A stretch of 64,000 nt of DNA from Bacteroidetes bacterium 24-39-8 (GTDB taxonomy: Bacteria; Bacteroidota; Bacteroidia; Chitinophagales; Chitinophagaceae), in the NCBI GenBank assembly GCA_002256765.1, contig NCHJ01000001.1:1-64000 (forward strand), read 5' to 3'. Position 1 is the stretch's first letter. Every line of letters begins with the position of its first letter. The notes beneath the pieces are model-generated. The model was not told the origin of the DNA. It saw only the letters and a program-made list of their open reading frames with translations, and searched no databases. Positions 1 to 6,914 of the stretch are shown here, piece by piece. The position numbers and the translations under genes were made by a program.

Positions 1-1338
1 GAAGCCGTAACCAATTTCTTAACCGATTCTGTGCCAGAAAGAGAATTTACTTTTAATAGTACACCTAGCTTTTCTAGTACCGGTGTCAATAGTGCCATTG
101 CTAGAATAGGATTAGTTGCCCCCGAAAATAGAAAGCGCAGCCAGAATGAGATTGCCATGGACTTGCAAAAGAAAGTGGGTCGATTTAATGACGCCAGAAT
201 CTTTGCAGTGCAGGAACAAACTATTGCAATTGGATTGGGCTCAAGGGCATCATTACCCGTCCAATATATTGTACAGAATTTGGACTTTGAAAAAATCAAA
301 TCCGCGATTCCAAAAATCTTGGAAGAAGCCAGAAAAGACAAGACCTTCCAGAACGTAGACGTGAACCTGAAATTCAATAAACCAGAAATGCAGTTGACCA
401 TTGACCGCATGCGTATAAAGGATTTAGGACTCACCACTACCGATGTAGCTGCCACTGTGCAAGCCGCATTTAGTGGAGCGCGCTCTGCTTATTTTGTCAT
501 GAATGGCAAACAGTATTCTGTGATTAACCAAGTAGAAAGAGCCGATAGAAATGAGCCGGTAGATATTGAAAAACTCTATGTGCGCAATAATCGTGGCGAT
601 AATATTCCTTTAACCGCAGTGGTTAAATTAGAAGAGAATAGTAATCCACCAACCCTCTACCACTTTAACCGATTTAAAGCCGCAACTATTTCTGCTTCCT
701 TGGCAGAAGGTAAAACAATAGGAGACGGCGTTAATGCCATGCAAGCCATTGGTGCCAGGGTATTGGACGAGTCCTTTCAAAGTGATTTGAGTGGTCCTTC
801 AAGAGACTATGTAGAATCATCTTCCAATACCAATTTTGCCCTAATCCTTGCATTGTTGCTGATCTACTTGGTATTGGCCGGACAGTTTGAAAGTTTTACA
901 GATCCATTTACCATTATGATTACCGTACCACTGGCTGTTGCGGGTGCCTTACTTAGTTTGTGGATCTTTGACCAAACCTTGAATATCTTCTCTCAGATTG
1001 GGATGATCATGCTCATTGGTCTGGTAACCAAGAACGGAATCTTGATTGTGGAATTTGCCAACCAGAAAAGAGAATTTGGACTCGATAAAAAAACAGCCGT
1101 ATTAGACGCTGCTACCCAACGCTTAAGACCCATTCTAATGACTAGCTTAGCTACCGCTTTGGGAGCCTTGCCCATTGCCCTAAGTTTGGGTGCCGCTAGT
1201 ACTAGCCGTATTCCACTAGGGATTGTGATTGTGGGTGGAATCATGTTCTCTTTGGTGTTGACCCTCTTTGTAATTCCTGCGGTATATACTTATATCTCAA
1301 GCAAACACAAAACAGAGAAAATAGAAATCAGCGAATAA
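1..1338 (+). CDS. RND efflux transporter permease, C-terminal part (5' truncated by window edge)
   Basis: The frame is open from base 1, so the gene starts upstream and only about the last 445 residues of a roughly 1000-residue protein are visible. It resembles the HAE1/AcrB family of proton-driven inner-membrane pumps, which export drugs or hydrophobic compounds with a periplasmic adaptor and an outer-membrane channel. The periplasmic porter subdomain comes first, followed by a helix cluster containing FALILALLLIYLVLAGQFES, the GLVTKNGILIVEFANQ stretch and RLRPILMTSLATALGALPIA, which are signatures of the second transmembrane half of RND pumps. The protein ends in a short charged tail. Adaptor and outer-membrane partners are presumably upstream. 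Substrate cannot be told from this part. Confidence 0.93.
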   Translation, partial: EAVTNFLTDSVPEREFTFNSTPSFSSTGVNSAIARIGLVAPENRKRSQNEIAMDLQKKVGRFNDARIFAVQEQTIAIGLGSRASLPVQYIVQNLDFEKIKSAIPKILEEARKDKTFQNVDVNLKFNKPEMQLTIDRMRIKDLGLTTTDVAATVQAAFSGARSAYFVMNGKQYSVINQVERADRNEPVDIEKLYVRNNRGDNIPLTAVVKLEENSNPPTLYHFNRFKAATISASLAEGKTIGDGVNAMQAIGARVLDESFQSDLSGPSRDYVESSSNTNFALILALLLIYLVLAGQFESFTDPFTIMITVPLAVAGALLSLWIFDQTLNIFSQIGMIMLIGLVTKNGILIVEFANQKREFGLDKKTAVLDAATQRLRPILMTSLATALGALPIALSLGAASTSRIPLGIVIVGGIMFSLVLTLFVIPAVYTYISSKHKTEKIEISE

Positions 1339-1395
1339 AACTGAATTTGATTTCAAAGAATTTTGATGATTGTTTAAACATCTTTACAAATTAGG

Positions 1396-1422
1396 AAAGC
1401 CCCGTATAACACGGGGTTTTTT
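1396..1422 (+). terminator. Rho-independent terminator after the RND pump gene
   Basis: CCCCGT and ACGGGG form a GC-rich stem around a 5-base loop, followed directly by a run of six T. It lies about 60 bases past the RND stop codon and closes that operon before pdxH. Confidence 0.85.
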
Positions 1423-1459
1423 CATGATAATTATTAGTTTTTATTCAAGCAGTTGCGGG

Positions 1460-1467
1460 TAACTTTG
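1460..1467 (+). promoter_or_regulatory. Putative pdxH promoter (-7 box TAACTTTG)
   Basis: TAACTTTG matches the Bacteroidota -7 consensus TAnnTTTG exactly and lies 18 bases before the ATG at 1486. It falls inside the longer open frame that begins with TTG at 1453, so that earlier start would not be on the transcript. The -33 region is T-rich (about 1434-1443) but imperfect. Confidence 0.55.
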
Positions 1468-1485
1468 CATTCTAAATTTCACAGT

Positions 1486-2130
1486 ATGGGAAATATTATC
1501 GCCGATATTAGAAGAGACTACAAACTGCAATCCTTACAAGAAAAAGACGTGGCAGAAGCGCCCATTGCGCAGTTTGATAGGTGGTGGAAAGACGCTATAG
1601 AAAGTGAGTTAGATGAAGTAAATGCCATGACTTTGGCCACGGCCGATGCTACTGGTGCACCCTCTGCCAGAATTGTGCTCTTGAAAGGTTATGATGAACG
1701 AGGCTTTGTATTTTTCACCAATTATAATAGCAAGAAGGGACAAGATATAGCAGCAAACCCGCGTGTATCCCTTGTCTTTTTTTGGAAGGAATTAGAACGT
1801 CAGGTGAATATCTGTGGCAGCATTGAAAAAGTATCTGTTGCTGAAAGCGATACCTATTTTCAATCCAGACCAGCAGGTAGTAGAATTGGAGCCTGGTGCT
1901 CTCCTCAAAGCACTGTCATAGCTGATAGACAAATCTTAGAAGATAATATTACCAAGTACCAAGCCCAGTTTGGCGATGGTCCCATTCCCAAACCAGATCA
2001 TTGGGGTGGCTACCTAGTTCAACCCAGCAGCGTAGAATTCTGGCAGGGTAGGAGTAGTCGTTTGCACGATCGGATCAAATATCGCAAAAACAATCAGGGT
2101 CTTTGGATCATTGAGCGATTGGCACCATAA
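1486..2130 (+). CDS. pdxH: Pyridoxamine 5'-phosphate oxidase
   Basis: This FMN enzyme oxidises pyridoxamine or pyridoxine 5'-phosphate to pyridoxal 5'-phosphate in the cytoplasm, the last step of vitamin B6 synthesis and salvage. The protein is 214 residues, the usual family length. Visible signatures are the substrate-binding N-terminus with IRRDYK, the core SARIVLLKGYDERGFVFFTN and NSKKGQD, the SRPAGSRIGAW loop, and the C-terminal VEFWQGRSSRLHDRI motif followed by ERLAP. The ATG at 1486 is preferred because the only earlier start (TTG at 1453) precedes the predicted promoter box. It sits alone between a terminator and the next gene. Confidence 0.95.
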   Translation: MGNIIADIRRDYKLQSLQEKDVAEAPIAQFDRWWKDAIESELDEVNAMTLATADATGAPSARIVLLKGYDERGFVFFTNYNSKKGQDIAANPRVSLVFFWKELERQVNICGSIEKVSVAESDTYFQSRPAGSRIGAWCSPQSTVIADRQILEDNITKYQAQFGDGPIPKPDHWGGYLVQPSSVEFWQGRSSRLHDRIKYRKNNQGLWIIERLAP

Positions 2131-2178
2131 GATTATTTTATTGGCTAAATGGAATATATTGCCAGATAATCTTTTGAT

Positions 2179-3600
2179 ATGGCATTAAGCAGATTCTGGC
2201 TCACCATCATCTTGGTCTCCGTTACCTATATTCTAGCTTCCCTTTTTAGTGGCAGCAGTTATTCTATTGACTATGTAGTCAATGGCAAGAAAGATGATCC
2301 CCTGGTTAAGAAAGAATTGTACCTAAGCCAGTTGTCTGTGCCATTGCAAGACACCCTACAAAAAGCCAAGGATCATCGTGTGACCATGAATGATTCCTTG
2401 TACATCTTGGATAATAAAATTGTGCGCATTGCAGTTGGCAAGCAAGCAACCGATGGCATTTTGCCAACGGCTAAGAATACCATTTTTGATTTGCTATTGC
2501 CCTTAATTGCCTATCTCTCTTTTTTCTGTGGCATCCTACAATTGTTGATTGATTCTGGCGCATCTGAAAAATTAGCCAAACTTTTAAGCCCCGTTTTTGT
2601 AAAAGTATTTCCGGAAGTTCCCAAGAACCACCCTTCTATTTCTTATATGACGTTGAATTTTGCTGCCAACTTTTTGGGGCTTGATTCTGCGGCCACACCC
2701 TTTGGTTTAAAAGCCATGGAGAGTCTGCAAGAACTGAATCAAGACAAAGACAAAGCCAGCAATTCTCAGATCATGTTTATGGCCCTGCACGCTGCGGGGC
2801 TTACCCTAATACCTACTTCTATCATTGGCTATCGCGCAGCACAAAATGCACAGAACCCTGCCGATGTAATGCTTCCCTGTATCATCACTTCTTTTATTGG
2901 TACTATTGCCGCCTTGGTGATTGTGGGCATTAGACAGAGAATCAATTTTAAAAGTGCATCGCTGATTATTTCTATTGGTACCATCATTGGGATTATTGCG
3001 GGTCTGTTATTTTATATCACCAGCCTTGACATCATTGGCAAAAACCATTTTACCAATAATCTCTCTAACGTGATCTTGCTGGTGATCATCTTTGCCATCC
3101 TGCTCTATGCATTTATGCGTGAGAAATATTTTGCCGCCAATGACAAAGACATTTTTAGCTCTTTTGTGGAAGGTGCTGCTTCGGGTTTGAGCACGGGTAA
3201 AAGAATCTTCCCCTATATCTTAGGTATGTTGGTAGCCATTTCTTTGTTCCGTAACAGTGGTGTTTTTGAAATCATTTCTGGTTGGATGGCCAAGCTCTTC
3301 CTGGCTTTTGGCGTAAGTGAAGACATAGTCAATGCCCTTCCTATTGCCATTCTGCGTCCCTTTAATGCCGCGGGTTCCAGAGGATTCTTGATTGACAGCA
3401 TGCGCACTTATGGCGCTGATTCTTTTACCGGCCGTTTGGCCAGCATTTTTCAATGCGCTGCTGAAACCACCTTCTATGTAATAGCCGTTTATTTTGGTAG
3501 CATCAAAGTAAAGAACACACGCTATACATTATCAACCATGTTATTAGTAGACCTGATCTCAGTCATTGCCGCCATTTTTGTGGCCATGCTGTTTTTTTAG
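2179..3600 (+). CDS. Nucleoside-recognition (Gate) domain membrane protein, SpmA/SpmB fusion
   Basis: This 473-residue polytopic inner-membrane protein carries two Gate-type halves. The first, at about residues 100-260, includes NFAANFLGLDSAATPFGLKAM. The second, at about 320-470, includes SGLSTGKRIFPYILGMLVAI and LPIAILRPFNAAGSRGF. Together they match the spore maturation proteins SpmA and SpmB joined in one chain, as is common in Bacteroidota, which do not sporulate. An N-terminal helix anchors a soluble segment of about 70 residues. Family members are thought to move nucleosides or other small solutes, but no substrate is established. The stop codon is followed closely by the first repeat of the toxin-antitoxin island. 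Confidence 0.88.
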   Translation: MALSRFWLTIILVSVTYILASLFSGSSYSIDYVVNGKKDDPLVKKELYLSQLSVPLQDTLQKAKDHRVTMNDSLYILDNKIVRIAVGKQATDGILPTAKNTIFDLLLPLIAYLSFFCGILQLLIDSGASEKLAKLLSPVFVKVFPEVPKNHPSISYMTLNFAANFLGLDSAATPFGLKAMESLQELNQDKDKASNSQIMFMALHAAGLTLIPTSIIGYRAAQNAQNPADVMLPCIITSFIGTIAALVIVGIRQRINFKSASLIISIGTIIGIIAGLLFYITSLDIIGKNHFTNNLSNVILLVIIFAILLYAFMREKYFAANDKDIFSSFVEGAASGLSTGKRIFPYILGMLVAISLFRNSGVFEIISGWMAKLFLAFGVSEDIVNALPIAILRPFNAAGSRGFLIDSMRTYGADSFTGRLASIFQCAAETTFYVIAVYFGSIKVKNTRYTLSTMLLVDLISVIAAIFVAMLFF

Positions 3601-3620
3601 CAACATCAAATCACAGCATA

Positions 3621-3637
3621 ACATTGTGACCGTAGTT
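3621..3637 (+). repeat. Island-boundary repeat, copy A
   Basis: ACATTGTGACCGTAGTT lies 20 bases after the stop of the Gate-domain gene. It matches copy C at 6330-6346 in 16 of 17 bases and copy B at 5431-5447 in 12 of 17, all in the same orientation. Local dyad symmetry is seen in TCACA (3611-3615) with TGTGA (3625-3629). The three copies bracket the hip and maz modules. Their function is unknown. Confidence 0.5.
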
Positions 3638-3730
3638 TGTATACATTGTTTTGTTGCCAATGTTTTTGCTTGCAATTTGACAGTGAATACAGGGTTAGAC
3701 AAATAAAATTGGGTATAATATTCATTATTT

Positions 3731-3826
3731 ACACCCGATAGGGTATGATTATCAACATATTTAAATAAATACACCCGATAGGGTACAAATACGAAAAAAG
3801 TATTAAATTTACACCCAAAAGGGTAT
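3731..3826 (+). promoter_or_regulatory. Three HipB-type operators spaced 40 bp, overlapping the hipB start
   Basis: Three near-identical dyads of the form ACACCC-4-GGGTA start at 3731, 3771 and 3811, each exactly 40 bases apart. The first two have the spacer GATA, the third AAAA. A half-site, GGGTATAA, precedes them at 3711. The third operator ends four bases before the hipB ATG at 3830 and directly follows a -7-like box, TAAATTTA (3804-3811). A bound repressor would therefore cover both the promoter and the expected transcription start. Autorepression by HipB-type proteins at dyads of this kind is known; the assignment here rests on position and symmetry. Confidence 0.8.
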
Positions 3827-3829
3827 AAA

Positions 3830-4039
3830 ATGAACCTTGCAGACTTTGTAAAAAACAAACGAAAATTGGTAAAACTTACCCAGCCGGAACTGGCCGAAAA
3901 GTCGGGTGTTGGCCTGCGTTTTATCCGTGAACTGGAACAGGGAAAGGAAACCTTGCGATTGGATAAAGTGAACCAAGTGCTGCAACTTTTTGGCCACCAA
4001 ATAGGTGCTGTGCCATCAACAATCAAATCGGATAATTGA
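3830..4039 (+). CDS. hipB: HipB-like XRE-family antitoxin/autorepressor
   Basis: This 69-residue protein is almost entirely a lambda-repressor-type helix-turn-helix: LTQPELAEKSGVGLRFIRELEQGKETL spans about residues 17-43, followed by the dimer-forming LDKVNQVLQLFG. That is the usual size and layout of HipB of type II toxin-antitoxin loci. It is the first gene of a three-gene operon with hipS and hipT, and three dyad operators sit directly before it. No leader with a ribosome binding site fits between the third operator and the ATG, so the transcript may be leaderless. In three-component hip systems HipB mainly supplies DNA binding while a separate HipS neutralises the kinase. Confidence 0.88.
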   Translation: MNLADFVKNKRKLVKLTQPELAEKSGVGLRFIRELEQGKETLRLDKVNQVLQLFGHQIGAVPSTIKSDN

Positions 4040-4084
4040 TACTTTCATGCCAATATCCTGAATAACCAATTAAAGATCTGAACA

Positions 4085-4417
4085 TTGCGTAAAGCAGTCA
4101 TAAAAATAAAGGATCAATTAGCGGGATGGCTCACTCAGAATGAGGAAGGCTATCATTTTGTATACGACAAAGCGTATGTTGCAACACCTCATGCCCGGCC
4201 TATAAGTTTGACCCTGCCCCTTATTGAAACACCTTATACATCCAATGTGTTGTTCCCCTTTTTTGATGGCTTGATACCCGAAGGATGGTTGTTGGAGATA
4301 GCAGAAAAGAACTGGAAACTAAATCCCAGAGATCGGATGGGATTATTGCTAACCTGCTGCAAAGATTGCATAGGTGTAGTAAGTGTTGAGGAATTTAAAG
4401 AGGAGGATAGGCCATGA
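4085..4417 (+). CDS. hipS: HipS-like protein (stand-alone HipA N-terminal subdomain)
   Basis: The 110-residue product matches only the N-terminal subdomain-1 of HipA kinases: AGWLTQNEEGYHFVYD, then ARPISLTLPLIETPY, then LFPFFDGLIPEGWLLE. The kinase core is encoded by the next gene, which overlaps by four bases (ATGA at 4414). The order hipB-hipS-hipT equals the described tripartite HipBST system of E. coli O127, where HipS is the antitoxin. The start is TTG at 4085, because an in-frame stop lies at 4079-4081 and no ATG is available near the N-terminus. The alternative view is a HipA gene split by an old event, an arrangement frequent in Bacteroidota; the intact domain and clean overlap argue that it is functional. 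Confidence 0.85.
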   Translation: MRKAVIKIKDQLAGWLTQNEEGYHFVYDKAYVATPHARPISLTLPLIETPYTSNVLFPFFDGLIPEGWLLEIAEKNWKLNPRDRMGLLLTCCKDCIGVVSVEEFKEEDRP

Positions 4418-5355
4418 GTAACTGTTTATTTTGTTATCAGCCACTGAATAAAAACGAACAGGATTTTCATGCTTCCTGTTCCAAGAAAATATTTGGGCAG
4501 CCAACGGCACCAGTATTACCCTATTCAGAAGCAGATTTAGAGCCATTGGCCAAAGAATTGCTACAAAGCCAAACAGCAGTAACAGGAGTACAGGCAAAAT
4601 TATCCCTACACATCACCAGCAATCATAAAACTGACATAGCACCAAGATTCACGATTGTGGGCTTATGGGGTGGGTATATTTTGAAACCGCCTACTGCTTT
4701 ATATAGGCAATTACCAGAAGTAGAAGATCTAACCATGCATTTGGCAGAATTAGCCAAAATTAAAACAGCGCCACATAGTTTAATTCGTTTGCAATCAGGT
4801 AATCTAGCGTATATAACTCGTAGAATAGACCGAATTAAAAAAGGAAAATTGGCCATGGAAGATATGTGCCAAATAACCGAACGGCTTACCGAAGACAAAT
4901 ACCAAGGCAGCTATGAGCAAATTGGTAAAGCCATACAAAAGCATTCCGTAAATCCGGGATTAGATTTGGTGAATTTTTTTGAGCTGGTTCTCTTCTCATT
5001 TCTTACAGGTAATGCGGATATGCATTTGAAGAATTTTTCATTATTGGAACAACCAGACATAGGCATGACCTTATCTCCTGCTTACGATTTGGTGAATACT
5101 GCGCTAGTAAATCCTGCAGATGATGAAGAAATGGCGCTAACCTTAAATGGACGAAAGAAGAAACTGAAAAAGCAAGATTTTCTGGAAACAATGAATACTT
5201 TGAAGCTGGAAGAAAAGCAACAAGAAAACATCTTTAAAAAAATGGCAAAACTATTGCCTCAATGGGAAGCGTTGATAGACCTAAGTTTCATGAGTGATGA
5301 ATTTAAAGAACAGTATAAAAGCATTTTATCAGAAAGAATGAAGCGATTATATTAG
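4414..5355 (+). CDS. hipT: HipT-like serine/threonine kinase toxin
   Basis: This 313-residue protein is the kinase part of a HipA-family toxin. It opens with a cysteine/histidine cluster (CLFC at residues 4-7, then HASC) that could bind zinc and is common in Bacteroidota homologues. A Gly-rich loop AVTGVQAKLS covers about residues 55-64. The catalytic segment GNADMHLKNFSLL begins near 198 and the metal-binding AYDLV near 222. The family phosphorylates aminoacyl-tRNA synthetases (GltX for HipA, TrpS for HipT of E. coli O127); the target here is unknown. The loop carries Ala55 and Thr57 where I expect the autophosphorylated Ser-x-Ser of E. coli HipT, so its self-regulation may differ. It overlaps hipS by four bases. 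Confidence 0.87.
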   Translation: MSNCLFCYQPLNKNEQDFHASCSKKIFGQPTAPVLPYSEADLEPLAKELLQSQTAVTGVQAKLSLHITSNHKTDIAPRFTIVGLWGGYILKPPTALYRQLPEVEDLTMHLAELAKIKTAPHSLIRLQSGNLAYITRRIDRIKKGKLAMEDMCQITERLTEDKYQGSYEQIGKAIQKHSVNPGLDLVNFFELVLFSFLTGNADMHLKNFSLLEQPDIGMTLSPAYDLVNTALVNPADDEEMALTLNGRKKKLKKQDFLETMNTLKLEEKQQENIFKKMAKLLPQWEALIDLSFMSDEFKEQYKSILSERMKRLY

Positions 5356-5401
5356 TTACTAATTCTTGACCAGCTCCAGGGTAGACGCGAATAAGATACA
5401 A

Positions 5402-5447
5402 CGCTTGAGCCAAGCGCTAATTACGGCATAATTTCATGACTGTAGTT
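5402..5447 (+). repeat. Island-boundary repeat, copy B, with adjacent hairpin
   Basis: ATTTCATGACTGTAGTT at 5431-5447 is the most diverged of the three boundary repeats (12 of 17 bases shared with copy A). AATTACGGCAT at 5419-5429 forms an imperfect dyad with ATGACTGTAGTT. Just upstream a perfect hairpin, CGCTTG-AGC-CAAGCG, covers 5402-5416; it has no T run. The rest of the hipT-mazE gap is AT-rich with no gene. Confidence 0.4.
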
Positions 5448-5515
5448 GATTGGTAATTTTTAACTGCTATTAGTATTTCAAAAGCCCATATAATAGTGGG
5501 TTAAATAATTTTATA

Positions 5516-5540
5516 GTTATAACATAAAAAATGTTATAAC
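5516..5540 (+). promoter_or_regulatory. Perfect palindrome at the mazEF promoter
   Basis: GTTATAACAT and ATGTTATAAC are perfect 10-base inverted arms around five A. Each arm contains the self-complementary octamer GTTATAAC, so two dyads lie 17 bases apart. The right arm overlaps a -7-like box TAACTTAG (5537-5544), ten bases before the first ATG. This placement suits autorepression by MazE or the MazEF complex. Confidence 0.75.
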
Positions 5541-5549
5541 TTAGTAAAA

Positions 5550-5858
5550 ATGATTTACATGGAACAGATACTAATGAGAACTACTTTGCGTAAAATTGGT
5601 AACTCAAGAGGTGTATTATTGACAAAGGAAATCATTGACAAACTAAATATTGTTGATGGTCAAGAAATAGAAGTAACTATTAATAAGGAATCTGAATTAG
5701 TTTTAAAACCAACAAAACATAAAAAGAAAAAGCGCCCTCCTTTAAATTTAGATATATCAACTTGGGAGGCGCAGTTTAATTTAGCGATTAAAAAAGGCGA
5801 ACAACCTGAAAAAGATGTGTTTGAAGGCATGTCAAATAAATTTGATCAATCTTGGTAA
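5550..5858 (+). CDS. mazE: AbrB/MazE-family antitoxin
   Basis: The protein has an N-terminal swapped-hairpin AbrB domain, MRTTLRKIGNSRGVLLTKEI, with LNIVDGQEIEVTI after it. A Lys-rich linker and a C-terminal tail with DISTWEAQFN follow; such tails wrap the toxin in MazEF complexes. It lies nine bases upstream of a MazF-type toxin. Three in-frame ATGs are possible (5550, 5559, 5574). The last matches the usual family start, while the first fits the spacing from the promoter. The gene and its partner are distinctly AT-rich compared with the flanking core genes, which suggests horizontal transfer. Confidence 0.88.
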   Translation: MIYMEQILMRTTLRKIGNSRGVLLTKEIIDKLNIVDGQEIEVTINKESELVLKPTKHKKKKRPPLNLDISTWEAQFNLAIKKGEQPEKDVFEGMSNKFDQSW

Positions 5859-5867
5859 AAGAGTAAA

Positions 5868-6209
5868 ATGGCTAAATCAATCTCAACAAAAAAATATGAT
5901 CAATTTGATGTTTGGTTAGTAGAATTAGAACCAACAATTGGTAGTGAAGTAAACAAAAAAAGACCCTGTGTAATTATTTCACCACAGGCTATGAATAATT
6001 CCTTGAATACCGTTTTAATAGCACCCCTAACACATACACAAAAAAGCTACCCAACTAGAATATATACCAATTTTAAAAATGAAGATGGTCAAGTAATGTT
6101 AGACCAAATTAGAGGGGTAGATAAAAGCAGACTAAAAAAATTACTTGGAAGTCTAGATGCCGAAACCGGTCAAGACATTTTAAAAATCTTGAGAGTAATG
6201 TTTTCTTAA
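5868..6209 (+). CDS. mazF: MazF/PemK-family mRNA interferase toxin
   Basis: This 113-residue protein fits the MazF fold and size. YDQFDVWLVELEPTIGSEVNKKRPCVIIS includes the conserved Gly-x-Glu and KxRPxVI core, followed by NTVLIAPLTH and the late motif QVMLDQIRGVDKSRL with the catalytic-region Asp, Gln and Arg. Family members cut mRNA or other RNA at short specific sequences; specificity cannot be read here. It is translated after mazE with a 9-base gap, as usual for antitoxin-first type II pairs. Base composition is strongly AT-rich. The first MazE/MazF residues and key motifs are intact, so the pair is probably active. Confidence 0.92.
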   Translation: MAKSISTKKYDQFDVWLVELEPTIGSEVNKKRPCVIISPQAMNNSLNTVLIAPLTHTQKSYPTRIYTNFKNEDGQVMLDQIRGVDKSRLKKLLGSLDAETGQDILKILRVMFS

Positions 6210-6313
6210 TCCTGTCAAACATTGGTCAACTTAGGTTTTGCAATTCTTATTATTAGTTACTTAGTTTAGTACAGAACTTATGGCAAAAAGAAAGCTTCAA
6301 AACATAAGCAGTA

Positions 6314-6346
6314 AACTACAGGCACCATCACATTGTGCCCGTAGTT
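6314..6346. repeat. Island-boundary repeat, copy C, an imperfect 33-bp palindrome
   Basis: AACTACAGGCAC (6314-6325) and GTGCCCGTAGTT (6335-6346) are 12-base inverted arms with one mismatch and a 9-base centre. The last 17 bases match copy A in 16 positions. It sits ten bases from the 3' end of the next, minus-strand gene and could also act as its terminator, but no T run follows. The 6210-6313 stretch before it shows no gene. Confidence 0.55.
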
Positions 6347-6355
6347 CAATGCAAT

Positions 6356-6781
6356 CTATAGTCTAGCAGTAATCTGAAATGAAATCAATCCATTTCTTCT
6401 GGGCATTTCACGGTAGAGATAACCATTGTATGCATAGTGTCTATAACCTTTTAGCATGACTATTCTTGCATCACGTGGCATAAACCTGGTTTCATAGCCA
6501 ATATAAAAAGGAGCCCTCTGTTGATAGACTACAACTGGTCCGCGTGAATTTCTGTAACGGTTATCATAACGGTCATCCCAATCATTACGGCGATTACGAT
6601 TGTGACGATTGTCGTGGTCATAACGGTCTCGGCCATCATAACGGTCATTGCGTTCATCGCGCGCATAGCGTTCATATTTGTCATCTCTGTCCCTTCCCCT
6701 TTGAGCAAAGGAAGCAACGGAAGCCAGCATGAAAATGGCCATGCTCAGGCTGATCATTTTTAGAGTAGTGTTGTTTTTCAT
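6356..6781 (-). CDS. Secreted Arg/Asp/Tyr-rich protein of unknown function
   Basis: With a start at the ATG at 6781, the product is 141 residues and begins with a clear signal peptide (MKNNTTLKMISLSMAIFM, cleavage near SFAQ). A low-complexity stretch of about 60 residues follows, made of Arg, Asp, Asn and Tyr (YDGRDRYDHDNRHNRN and similar). The ordered C-terminal part contains RAPFYIGYETRFMPRDARIV and GYRHYAYNGYLYRE. An earlier in-frame ATG at 6838 would place a charged segment before the signal peptide, so it is not preferred. I do not recognise a characterised family. Periplasmic or surface location is inferred from the signal peptide only. Confidence 0.75.
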   Translation of the reverse strand: MKNNTTLKMISLSMAIFMLASVASFAQRGRDRDDKYERYARDERNDRYDGRDRYDHDNRHNRNRRNDWDDRYDNRYRNSRGPVVVYQQRAPFYIGYETRFMPRDARIVMLKGYRHYAYNGYLYREMPRRNGLISFQITARL

Positions 6782-6863
6782 TTGTTTGGTTTTAGGTGAT
6801 TGGATCTTTACCCTTACTAAAACAAATGCCGTGCGCAACTATGCAAAAGAAATCATAAAACGA

Positions 6864-6891
6864 AAAAGGTCCCGAAATCTCGGAACCTTTT
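6864..6891 (-). terminator. Terminator for the transketolase C-half gene
   Basis: Twelve-base inverted arms (one mismatch) around a 4-base loop lie 23 bases beyond the stop at 6915. On the minus strand the stem is followed by TTTTTCGTTTT. Confidence 0.8.
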
Positions 6892-6914
6892 AAGCTATTC
6901 AATAAGATGGTCTA

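Noticed and set aside
3559..4026. A 155-codon minus-strand open frame over the hip operators and hipB.
   Set aside because: It runs antisense through a well-supported HTH gene and its promoter and has no recognisable domain.
3621..6346. Integron cassettes with attC sites around the toxin modules.
   Set aside because: The repeats lack the GTTRRRY and RYYYAAC ends, and no integrase gene is in the window. They are reported only as unexplained repeats.
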